Assembly (NCBI GenBank): GCA_022749755.1
Contig: CM040446.1
Location: forward strand, 12,362,367-12,426,366
Reading direction: 5' to 3'
DNA: 64,000 nt
Source: Azadirachta indica
Taxonomy: Eukaryota; Streptophyta; Magnoliopsida; Sapindales; Meliaceae
Shown here: piece after piece, positions 27,834 through 38,626 of the stretch
Layout of the letters: each line of letters begins with the position of its first letter
How positions within the stretch are numbered: position 1 is the stretch's first letter
The notes under the pieces: generated by a model
Seen by the model: the letters and a program-made list of their open reading frames with translations, nothing else
Databases searched by the model: none
Told to the model about the DNA's origin: nothing
Position numbers and translations under genes: made by a program

Positions 27834-29659
27834 TTACTTGACCTGAAACCACACAGAATGACTCGGAACTCCTCTATGAACCGCAGTAAGAAGATAGTAG
27901 CCAGGAGGAGCAACAGCTCCAGACGGCGGTGCCACGGCTACAATGTTGGCAACTCCTGGCCAAAAGTTATTCTTCACCTCGGTCACATCCAAGACAACAA
28001 GCCTCTGATTCATGGATATACTATGTGTTACAAAAGGAGGTGAATATAATGTCACCTTGAAGTCCTTCTCATTGATCGTCTCATTGGTCTTAACCTTCAA
28101 TTGGAAGGTCTTGCCAAAGCCTGCAACACTTTCTGATTGATCTGCCAAGATTTGAGGTTTTCGCTTATTAAATCTTGGATTCAAATAAGTAGGAGAGAAC
28201 TTCTCAACTCTAAGCTCCGTGGGGAATTTCACGTTATACAAGTATCCATCATTGTCATTGCTGCCAGCAATAAGAACTTTTCCGTCTGGTAGTAGTACAG
28301 CCACTGAATGGTACATTCTTGCAATGTTAGTAGGAGCTAACTCCCTAAACCTTTGGCCCTCTGGTGCATCGGGCCTATACAAGACGGGGTTGAAATTAGG
28401 ATCGTCGGCATCATGCCATCCTGCTGAACCCGTTTTTTTGCACCATTAATAATTAGCACATCTCCAGTTGGAAGATTGACAGCATCACCCATTACCCTAC
28501 GTGTTGGCATCATTTCCATCTTCCAAACGGGATTTGGACTTGTGATTACCATTCTTCCACAGTCTTGCAATGCGGGTGGGAGTGGTTTCTTTGTCTCTCC
28601 GAGCATATATGCATCATATGTTGCTCCACCACATATCAAGACTTCAGCATCGACTGCATTAGGGTTAGCGCGATTAGGTTTCAGCGGGAGGAGCGCGGAC
28701 GCTGCAGCTGCAGGATAGTTGCGGGGGCCACCAGGAATAACAGGATACTCGCGCAAAACCTTGTCAGTTTTCGGATCGAACAAGACGGAACGATTGTTGG
28801 CAAAAATGTAGACGTTGCCGTCCGGGACAAGGTACACGAAAGGGTACAAATTGTTCTCCAATCTAAAACTATTGACCGGTCCAAAATTTCCTTCGAGATA
28901 ATCACAAGTTTCTTTAAGTAAAGGAAAGTAATTGGCTGCCTTATTTGATTGTCCTTCTGGCGGAATATATTCCCAACTAAAAACATCGCGACCGCCCACA
29001 ACGAGAAAACCGCCGTCGGCTAAAGTTACCTGTGTTCCATACCATCTGCGATCTGCGAGTGCGGTTGGGTATTCCTTCCAGTCACAATTATCGCAGGCCG
29101 AGAAATATCTTGCTGTGTTTGCTCCTCCTTGATAACCTCCTGTGCTAACCAAGTTTCCATCCACCGTCAACCCTCCTGATGAGCACCATGTGTCTGTATT
29201 AACCTTAAGTGTCTTAAGTTTTGCTGTATCCACGTCGTATAGAACTGAATGTGCCCAACAGTCAGGCTGGTTGTTGTGTAGCTTATCGATACGACAAGGC
29301 ATCTTATCCGGAGACAGTTGGATCTGTGACACCCTCCAGATTGTGGCATCAAACATTACAATTTGATTCACTTTGGGAAGCAAGATTGCATGCATGGTCG
29401 AGACACCAGAGTTATTGCTATGTAGCTCCCATTTGCCAAGGAACGGGCCTCGCTTTCTTTTCGGACCTGCCGGTTTTCCGGGCTGCCCAGGCTGCACTGC
29501 AGCTGGCATATTATTGCCGAAATGTTTTACCACTTTCAGGCCATCACTGGAAAATTCATTGGTGCCGTCCTCTGATTGATAGTTGGGTTCTGCAATATGT
29601 GCAAAACCAGAAATGAAAAAGAGAGATAGAATGCAGAGGACTTTTGATATTTCTGCCAT
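27834..29659 (-). pseudogene. Glyoxal/galactose oxidase-like gene broken by a 2-base frameshift (GLOX-3)
   Basis: Near-identical twin of GLOX-4, with the same start (MAEISKVLCILSLFFISGF), linker and end. The span is 1826 bp against 1824 bp in GLOX-4; the extra two bases are in a T run at about 28432-28438 (seven T, where GLOX-2 has five and GLOX-4 has TTTTC). Translation therefore leaves frame after VLIINGAK and stops at 28337. This loses the second copper-ligand pair (RMYHS), the last histidine (THSISMNQR) and the early-set domain. Downstream of the run the original frame is intact to the normal stop at 27834. No other damage is visible, so the break is very young, allelic, or a base-calling error in a homopolymer. 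The promoter with its TATA box is retained. Confidence 0.85.
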
Positions 29660-30181
29660 TGTTGTCAAACAATGGCAGTGAAATGAATTATTACGTACGG
29701 CTTTTGAAATTTTCTCGGTATTTATAGTTTTTAAAAGGCACCAAAATAGTGTTTCTTTGCTCATGATTTCGCGGAAAAAGTTTGTTGTTATGGTATCCAT
29801 TTAATTTAATTTGAACAAGTCAATATCCCTGTAAATACTGTATTATGAAAAAGGCGTTCCCATGTTATTTTGTAACTGCTTAGTAAAATCCATTTTAATT
29901 TGTGATGTTCTTTTATCAAATGCCAAGGTTAGTTGTTTTAGTTTGATCAGTAGTAATTAATTAACTAATAGATGAAATTTAAAATAATTTGAATCGTCCG
30001 ATAGAGATGATCATATTCATATTAACAATGCTCATTTGCATTAATCTCGCATGCTTCAAATAATTAAAATGGGTTGTCATGTTGCCAATAATATATGAGT
30101 AAGAATTTTAGTATTTTGATAAATATGCATGCGGATAATTGTGCTATCTATAATGGCATAAATATGTATATATACCATAAA
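29660..30181. other. GLOX-3 5' flank
   Basis: Promoter-side sequence matching the GLOX-2 upstream region and, less closely, the GLOX-4 one. It carries the conserved TATA box and ends at the foldback element beginning at 30182. Confidence 0.65.
29719..29727 (-). promoter_or_regulatory. TATA box of GLOX-3
   Basis: CTATAAATA on the minus strand, 60 bp before the ATG, at the same place as in GLOX-2 and GLOX-4. Confidence 0.65.
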
Positions 30182-30958
30182 AGAAAAAGGTCGTGAGGTT
30201 CCTACGAATTGGTTTATTAGACATAAGTCTTAGAAATTTAAAAAATACTCATAAAAATCTGGAGTTATTTTTAAAAGATGATTACATCCTTAATAGTAAT
30301 AGTTATTTAATAAAAATTATTATTAAATCATTAAAATGTGACAAAATATAATAAATATGTATTAAAAATATATTAATAAAATAAATCACAATATTATTTT
30401 ATAGAATATTAACTATATAATATTTGTTAACATATTATATAAATTTATATATTTTATAAATATTATAAATAATATTTGTTAATATATTATAACTAAAATA
30501 TAAATTTATTTATTTTATAATATATTAATATATTCATATTTTAATATTAATTAGGTATTAGAAAATAAATAAAATGAATCATAAATAAATATTAATATGT
30601 AAACAAAATATACTATAATACAATACTCATGATTATATTATAATTTATATTTATGTATGGTTAAAATATATAAAATATGAAAAAAAATAAAACTTATTAT
30701 TTATAAAATATGTAAGTTTATTATACATTAATAAATTTTATATTATTAATGTACTATTTATTAATTTATTTTTTTTAATAAATATATTACATCTTTTTAA
30801 ATGTTAAATATTTGATAATATGTTTGTAAATAACTATTTTTAATAAGAGTATAATAGTTTTTTTTTGAAATAAATTGAGATTTTTATGGATATTTTTAAA
30901 AGTATTAAAACTTTTGTGTCTATTAAGCTAAATTTTAAGAACTTTCATATTTTTTTTC
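30182..30958. mobile_element. Foldback element with an 11-bp flanking duplication, about 777 bp
   Basis: TATACCATAAA occurs directly outside both ends (30171-30181 and 30959-30969). The left arm carries TCTTAGAAATTTAAAAAATA and CATAAAAATCT; the right arm read backwards carries AAAATATCCATAAAAATCTC in the mirrored position. The interior is extremely AT-rich and has no open frame. The length of the duplication suits a Mutator-like non-autonomous element. The arms resemble those of the element at 47150-47772 (shared TATTCATAAAAATTT-like phrases). Confidence 0.75.
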
Positions 30959-31392
30959 TATACCATAAATTATATATTCTTTTATGGAATAATAATTTAA
31001 ATTGTTAATTAGGAAGATACTTGCTTACTTGGTATATTATATATAATATAAATTTATTTATTTTTATTTGGGGCGGGATTGGCTTAATCAAAAACCTATT
31101 TTCTCTTTTCCTTCATGCCTTAGTTAATTGTCAGCTCGTGAATATCTGTATCATTCCATTGTTAAAAAAATTGATGTTAGCGTATTGTAGCTAATTGAAA
31201 ATTAAAGGATAGTTTGTGCCGTAGCCTTGGTTAACATGGATAAGAGTGGTATTTATGATATGAGCGAATGACAACTTAACCTACATAATCTAGTTCATAT
31301 GAGTTACAAATTCCCAAGTTGACATTAACAGTTAAACATAGTCTTTTTGTTATTTTTCTCTTTACCTTTTTTTTTCTTTGACCTTCATTTGC

Positions 31393-31416
31393 ATATATAT
31401 ATATATATATATATAT
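31393..31416. repeat. (AT)n microsatellite
   Basis: About twelve AT units in intergenic DNA. Confidence 0.9.
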
Positions 31417-32766
31417 TCTTATGTTGACTAGTGCGGTGACATAAATTTCTTTCTATTAACCAATGCAATTAATGACATTAATACCTTTATTTTATACTTG
31501 AAATAAATAATGCTTTGATTCAATTGACCGATAAAATAACATAATATCATATTTCATAACTGGAAAAAAATTTCTTTTACAAACTTCAAAAGAAAAAAGG
31601 AAAGCTATTTTTTAATTAATTGAAAATTAAAATTAAAAATAAAAAATACCCAATAAACAATAACAAAAGAATCATGTTTTGATGTTGATCATTAATTTAT
31701 AATCTACAGTAAGAAATAATTTATTTTGACGATTGTTTTATTATTGTTGTTTTATTAGTATTTTTTCTTTTAATTTAATTTTTCTTTAATTAATCAGAAA
31801 ATATTATATTTAATTCAATTTTTTCTCTTGTTTAATGAATTAGGAGAGAGATTATATTATTAACTTCTTTTTTTCAATTTTGTAATGGGTATATGTTTGT
31901 CAATCGTAAAATAAAGGTATTTATTTCATTGGATTAGTTAATATGGGTCAAAAAAATATTTATGTCATGGTATTGATCAATATAGATAAGAGAGATATTT
32001 ATGTCAATACATTAGTCAACAAAGGTCAAAGGCAACAAATAATATAAATAGTTATAGGAGTAGTGCGTTTGATAATTAATTTTAACTCAAAAAAAGGAGA
32101 GGTAAGGATAAATTTATATATTATTTAAAAATCATTATATTATATTATTTTTGATAAATTCATAATTCTCGAATTTATAATTTGATCTATCACAAAGAAA
32201 ATTTAAAATTTTTTAATCTAATTTAATTCACTAATTTCTTAATCTACTATAAAGATTGGATTAGATTATATTGAATTGGACGGATTGAATTAAATTATGA
32301 AGCTTCCTAATGGATACTTTATTAAAGGATATTGTCAAAACTTTCAATACCTTTCGTGGAATAGGATAGAAAGTTTGACTTGCCTTGAGCCCTAAGTTAG
32401 CCTTTGAATCTATCTAACATTAAAATCCTCCACTATTTTTGTCATATCTAATGGGAGGTGTATTATCATTATACTCATCAGTTGGCACATCACTTTCATG
32501 ATCAAACATCTTCTCATCTACATCATCATCTCTTTGTATTAGAAGTTTATCTTCTAAGACTTAAACACACGTATCAATATTATAATCTACAGGCAATGTT
32601 ATCTTTTCTGCTTGGCAAACATGTTGTATCTCATAGTTCATTGCTTTTTTATTTGAACTTGGCCTTTATCTTCATATTGTTGCATTGTTGAAGGTGTAAT
32701 TGGTTCACTTGTAGTTCCAACATCTTTATTAGTTTAGGAAGAATTCTAACACAAGTACTTGCTTTC

Positions 32767-32939
32767 CTAATTTGTTATGATTAATGCTTAATAGCCTACC
32801 AACTATATCAATTGTGGAAGCTTTGACGTAGGAATTTTTTCCAATGTCATGCACATAATCTACTGCAAAATAGCTAAACACAATCTAATATGGTGGAGTA
32901 GATTCAACTTCCGTGATAGGTATTGGATAGGTATATGGA
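32767..32939 (-). pseudogene. Decayed coding-like stretch, possibly from a transposon protein
   Basis: One minus-strand frame reads IPITEVESTPPY, a stop, then IVFSYFAVDYVHDIGKNSYV and ASTIDIVGRLLSIN. The tail (a loop followed by a V-G-L-I strand) is reminiscent of OB-fold replication-protein-A-like proteins carried by plant Helitrons, but the match is weak and from memory. It has one in-frame stop, no start and no recognisable neighbours. It could also be chance. Confidence 0.2.
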
Positions 32940-33911
32940 AGAGAGGACGGTTTATAATTGTGGGATGTAAGTGTATCATCTTTTTTGCAACACCATGAAT
33001 GTAGAAAGTAACTCAGAATCAGACTTCAATGATTGTCTTTTCTTGGACCAAAGATATTCCACGTCAAAGGTCATATACTTCTATTGACAGAATCAATTAT
33101 GCCAACAGACATGTTGAATATCATCTCACAATTTTTTCAGGGTCGAGTATTAGAGAAAACTCTGGCTATATCAAAGAGTTCACTGTAAACATTGCACAAT
33201 AATCAGATCTCTTAAATTTGACACAATAACACATACATATTGATAAGTAACAAAATATGTGATTTAGATATGCATTTTCAAATAATTAACAGCACAAATA
33301 TTAATATTATTATATTGATTCCTATTGAAGTTGGTGTTAAAATACAATTTTCATGCTTATGTGCCATATCATGTTCAAATACATGATAAACTTGAATATT
33401 CTAGATTAAGAAAAAATTAATACATAGGAGCGAATGCATGCCAAAATAGAAACAAAGAATAATATCAACTGGCCATCATTCTTAGTTATTACAAAATCAA
33501 ATTCAAAATCTGTAAGAATACTTACAAAAACGCAATACTTAGAACAATTAACTAACTATGAACTACACCAGCACCTTTGCATGCATCAACACCCATCTGA
33601 TTCTCAACTTATAACAATATCAACTATAACAATTTTGAGGGCACAACCAATCATATAATTACTTTATGTTCTGGCCTATAGCCATAATAGTAGCTCATAA
33701 TGCATCAACATATATCTTTATCATGACATATGGCAATATAGCAAACCCAAAAATGTGAACACAATAAATCAATTACAAATACATATTGATTATATAAAGA
33801 AAAAATTCATTAATATGTATGTGAAAACACCCATATCAACCTATAGATTAATGCAATATGAAACGTAAAAGAATTTTTTTTTAAAAAAAACACTCAATAC
33901 TTAAGCCTTTG

Positions 33912-33937
33912 TAAAGTCACTTCAATAAGTGACTTTA
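33912..33937. repeat. Perfect short hairpin (11-bp arms, 4-base loop)
   Basis: TAAAGTCACTT, loop CAAT, AAGTGACTTTA. It stands alone in AT-rich intergenic DNA. Function unknown; it may be a remnant of a palindromic element. Confidence 0.7.
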
Positions 33938-36725
33938 TAGCTATATTCCTCCTCGTATTCTCACACACTCTTCTATATAATATGGTATTCACTTTAAAAT
34001 CGAAAACACAAAATTATATGCAAAATCACATTAATCATGAATGCGTGCATTTAAGATCAGGCATTCAAGCTTCACAAGAATTAGAGCTCATAATTAAGGC
34101 ATGCAACTAAAATAGCTAGAATTGAAAACATATACCTTACAGTTATTGCAATCCCCTTGTGCAAGTGTTGATATTGAAGCTTGTCTCTTTATTTTTCATC
34201 TAACAAAATGGATATACCTCTTAAGAACTCAAACAACAAGATAAGTTTTCACTAACTAAATATATATGTGTAACACCATCAATGCTACAAAAATTTCTCT
34301 CTTGCGATCAATCAAAGCATGAATTTTTCAATGATTATCTAGTAGATTGGATAATTCACTATTAAAAATATAGTCATCACTGGGAGTAGAACTTTTATAC
34401 TTTTAAGAAAGTATTAGACTAGGTAACCAGAAAATAATTTTTTTTTACGATGATATAAATGTATCAATATTCGATAATGATAGACATAAGTATCTGTATT
34501 AGCTGATATTTAAATATAACAAAATAAAATAGCATATTTTTTTTTCGAGTTAAATAGTGATACAACAATGTTTTAGGTCGTTCTAATAAAATTTTTTCAT
34601 TTTTTAAATTAAAATGAAAAAGGAAAAAAATGAAACAATGTCAATTTGCTTTTTAAATTTTTGCTACAACTTTTCTTGCACTTAGCAAAACTTTGGGTCA
34701 CTAGCTTTACTCTGTCACTTATTAGTTCAAACAAGTCACATACCTTTATTGAACCTAATCAAAAACCTAAATAGAGAATCATTGACTCTTTATTGAGTCA
34801 TCGACTCTCCATTTACTTAGCACAAAATCTAATCGTCGACCTCACATTCTATCTCTGTTGAGTGGTTGATCTATGATTTATAGGATTTAATAAAAAAAAA
34901 TATCAAAATAAAAAATTACTCACAAATCTTTGTTCATTCTCATTTTCATTTGTAGTTATATAATGATTGGCTCTCATTGTCAAGGTTAATCTAGCTCATA
35001 TTCTTAATTTTTTTTTGTTATGCCATAATTTGTTTTTTAGGTTAATTAGGTTTTGAAATTGGGTATTAAGATTAAACTAAATTTTTCAAAATCGGTATTT
35101 GTCACTTATCTTACTGTTATTGGTCTAATATAGTAGTTATTATTGTCATATGTTCTTGTTAATGAAATGGTTGTACTATTTGTTAAACTTTTGTTTTGCT
35201 AACTTCAATTGATTTCTCTTCAAGTTTAATTTAGTGGTTCCAATGTTTGATTCAAGAGTGAACTAATGATTATTGATTCTTAGGTGAAGACTTAATATGA
35301 TATTAAGTTTTGCATTTGGTTTTTGGGTGGGCAAACAAACTCTTTTATATCCTGTGATGTTTACGTTTATAGATTTGCTTTTGCATGCATGTATGCATCA
35401 AATGATTGTTTCGTGTGTGTGTTCATATATCTATTATGATACTAAAAATTGTGCAACCTCGATACTTAACACTAGAATGTAAATTTCTTCCTTACAAACT
35501 GTGAAATTCTTTTGTCTGAAGTTACATTAGCCTGCAAAACAAAGCAATGATCAGGGGGAAGCTGACTTCTATGGCAAAATCCTCCAATGTTAAAGTCAAT
35601 TTTTGAGTTTTCTGTTTAAATAAGATTTTAAAGAAATTTTAGTAGAGTTTTAATATTTTAGTAAAGAATTGCATACCTTTTTCTTCATTTTTACCTTCTA
35701 TTTATTCTGACTTCCATAAGCCAACGATCATATTGATTTTGTAACTAAAGTCTTTAATTAAATCTTCATAATTACCCAATTATGGGCTATTATTAGTTTG
35801 ATTCTCTTGTCAGTTATTTATCTTCTTCATAAGATCTTCTTGATATGACCTGGGGCATCCTGATGTAATTATCTAAACTTATACTAATTTGACCTGAGTT
35901 GAGATAATGATCTGACCATATTTTTACTCAACTATCACATTATTTTCATTACAGAAGTCTTTAGTTCTATCCTCATAACTGCACAATCATGTTCATTTAT
36001 TGAATTAATTCTCCCAAACTATGATTCTACATTTATTTCCATTTAATGTCAGGCGTCTAAGTGGAATTGGATTTGTTATCTCATGTTTGTATGATGAGAT
36101 CCCACTTACACTATGATCATAATTTTGACTTCATCTTGACCTCGAGTCACCTCCTCAAACATCCACTTTTGCGTATGTGTTCATAATATTCATGTTTAAT
36201 TATGAAAAATATGTAATAAAATAAATTTGAATTTAGATATATTTTAATAAATAATTTTTTATCTAAAAAATACAAATATAGTGATACATATTTAATTAAT
36301 AATGTTTGTTGTAATTAATAAGAAATTTTTTGAGAAAAGAAAGCTATTCAATTTATATGTCATCTCTCAAACTTTTGTTTGTTGTTGTGTTGAATCTAAT
36401 AATTCGTTAACTTGTGTTTAAGAACCCAATAATTAAATATTTAATGTGTAACAATTTTAATTAATTATATTATATTTAATATTTAATTATTTCTTCTCAT
36501 TATAAATTAAAAATGCTAACATTTAGTCTTAAACAAATTGCTAATAATCCATATAACAAAGAAGAAATTATAATATTGAAAGCAATCAAAGAATTCTAGT
36601 TCAAGTATAACCTCCCTGAATTTCCCAGGCCAGGCCTTCATTTAATTAGCTAGGCTCTCCGAGGCATACATAAAATTGTAAAGTCAAGAATGCAGATATC
36701 AAATCTTTAGTTATCGACCGCTGAT

Positions 36726-38549
36726 TCACTTAACCTGAAACCACACAGAATGACTCGGAACTCCCCTATGAACCGCAGTAAGAAGATAATAGCCAGGAGG
36801 AGCAACAGCTCCAGACGGCGGTGCCACGGCTACGATGTTGGCAACTCCTGGCCAAAAGTTATTCTTCACCTCGGTCACATCCAAGACAACAAGCCTCTGA
36901 TTCATGGATATACTATGTGTTACAAAAGGAGGCGAATATAATGTCACCTTGAAGTCCTTCTCATTGATCGTCTCATTGGTCTTAACCTTCAATTGGAAGG
37001 TCTTGCCAAAGCCTGCAACACTTTCTGATTGATCTGCCAAGATTTGAGGTTTTCGCTTATTAAATCTTGGATTCAAATAAGTAGGAGAGAACTTCTCAAC
37101 TCTAAGCTCCGTGGGGAATTTCACGTTATACAGGTATCCATCGTTGTCATTGCTGCCAGCAATAAGAACTCTTCCGTCTGGTAGTAGTACAGCTACCGAA
37201 TGGTACATTCTTGCTATGTTGGTAGGAGCTAACTCCCTAAACCTTCGACCCTCTGGTGCATCGGGCCTATACAAGACAGGGTTGAAATTAGGATCGTCGG
37301 CATCATGCCATCCTGCTGAGCCCGTTTTCGCACCATTAATAATTAGCACATCTCCAGTTGGAAGATTGACAGCATCACCCATTACCCTACGTGTTGGCAT
37401 CATTTCCATCTTCCAAACGGGATTTGGACTTGTGATTACCATTCTTCCACAGTCTTGCAATGCGGGTGGGAGTGGTTTCTTTGTCTCTCCGAGCATATAT
37501 GCATCATATGTTGCTCCACCACATATCAAGACTTCAGCATCGACTGCATTAGGGTTAGCGCGATTAGGTTTCAGCGGGAGGAGCGCGGACGCTGCAGCTG
37601 CAGGATAGTTGCGGGGGCCACCAGGAATAACAGGATACTCGCGCAAAACCTTGTCAGTTTTCGGATCGAACAAGACGGAACGATTGTTGGCAAAAATGTA
37701 GACGTTGCCGTCCGGGACAAGGTACACGAAAGGGTACAAATTGTTCTCCAACCTAAAACTATTGACCGGTCCAAAATTTCCTTCTAGATAATCACAAGTT
37801 TCTTTAAGTAAAGGAAAGTAATTGGCTGCCTTATTTGATTGTCCTTCTGGCGGAATATATTCCCAACTAAAAACATCGCGACCGCCCACAACGAGAAAAC
37901 CGCCGTCGGCTAAAGTTACCTGTGTTCCATACCATCTGCGATCTGCGAGTGCGGTTGGGTATTCCTTCCAGTCACAATTATCGCAGGCCGAGAAATATCT
38001 TGCTGTGTTTGCTCCTCCTTGATAACCTCCTGTGCTAACCAAGTTTCCATCCACCGTCAACCCTCCTGATGAGCACCATGTGTCTGTATTAACCTTAAGT
38101 GTCTTAAGTTTTGCTGTATCCACGTCGTATAGAACTGAATGTGCCCAACAGTCAGGCTGGTTGTTGTGTAGCTTATCGATACGACAAGGCATCTTATCCG
38201 GAGACAGTTGGATCTGTGACACCCTCCAGATTGTGGCATCAAACATTACAATTTGATTCACTTTGGGAAGCAAGATTGCATGCATGGTCGAGACACCAGA
38301 GTTATTGCTATGCAGCTCCCATTTGCCAAGGAACGGGCCTCGCTTTCTTTTCGGACTTGCCGGTTTTCCGGGCTGCCCAGGCTGCACTGCCGCTGGGTTA
38401 TTGTTGGCAAAATGTCTCACGACTTTCAGCCCATGACTGGAAAATTCATTGGAGTCGTCCTCTGATTTATAGTCAGGTTCTGCAATATCTGCAAAACCAG
38501 AAACGAAAAGTAGAGCAACAATACAGAGGACTTTTGATACTTCTGCCAT
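36726..38549 (-). CDS. Secreted glyoxal/galactose oxidase-like copper-radical oxidase (GLOX-4), intronless, 607 aa
   Basis: The intact, full-length member of the recent array. The start MAEVSKVLCIVALLFVSGFA opens a signal peptide. Residues 24-72 are a polar linker containing PGQPGKPASPKRKRGP, with a collagen-like Pro/Gly stretch and a basic KRKR cluster. The enzyme domain follows: FLGKWELHSNNSG (73 onward), C159 in DTWCSSGG, Y207 in RRWYGTQ, Y449-H450 in RMYHS and H545 in THSISMNQR. By analogy with fungal glyoxal/galactose oxidases, C159 and Y207 would form the thioether radical cofactor and the other residues would bind copper. The expected reaction is aldehyde or alcohol oxidation yielding H2O2 outside the cell; the substrate is unknown. 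Y207 is followed by Gly (WYGT), as in GLOX-3, against Ala in GLOX-1 and GLOX-2. A TATA box is 69 bp upstream. Confidence 0.94.
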   Translation of the reverse strand: MAEVSKVLCIVALLFVSGFADIAEPDYKSEDDSNEFSSHGLKVVRHFANNNPAAVQPGQPGKPASPKRKRGPFLGKWELHSNNSGVSTMHAILLPKVNQIVMFDATIWRVSQIQLSPDKMPCRIDKLHNNQPDCWAHSVLYDVDTAKLKTLKVNTDTWCSSGGLTVDGNLVSTGGYQGGANTARYFSACDNCDWKEYPTALADRRWYGTQVTLADGGFLVVGGRDVFSWEYIPPEGQSNKAANYFPLLKETCDYLEGNFGPVNSFRLENNLYPFVYLVPDGNVYIFANNRSVLFDPKTDKVLREYPVIPGGPRNYPAAAASALLPLKPNRANPNAVDAEVLICGGATYDAYMLGETKKPLPPALQDCGRMVITSPNPVWKMEMMPTRRVMGDAVNLPTGDVLIINGAKTGSAGWHDADDPNFNPVLYRPDAPEGRRFRELAPTNIARMYHSVAVLLPDGRVLIAGSNDNDGYLYNVKFPTELRVEKFSPTYLNPRFNKRKPQILADQSESVAGFGKTFQLKVKTNETINEKDFKVTLYSPPFVTHSISMNQRLVVLDVTEVKNNFWPGVANIVAVAPPSGAVAPPGYYLLTAVHRGVPSHSVWFQVK

Positions 38550-38617
38550 TGTTGTCCAACAATGGCAGTGAATTGAATTATTATTGCTTTCACATCTTAC
38601 TTTGCAATCTCTTTAGG

Positions 38618-38626
38618 TATTTATAG
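38618..38626 (-). promoter_or_regulatory. TATA box of GLOX-4
   Basis: CTATAAATA on the minus strand, 69 bp before the ATG; conserved in position across the three array copies. Confidence 0.7.

Larger units (their letters stand above)
30970..36725. other. 5.7-kb gene-poor region between GLOX-3 and GLOX-4
   Basis: No intact gene. AT-rich throughout, with a (TA)n run at 31393-31416, a decayed coding-like stretch at 32767-32939, a perfect short hairpin at 33912-33937, and the shared GLOX 3' flank from about 36190. Small open frames at 32458-32691, 33434-33658 and 35297-35482 look like chance. Confidence 0.45.
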
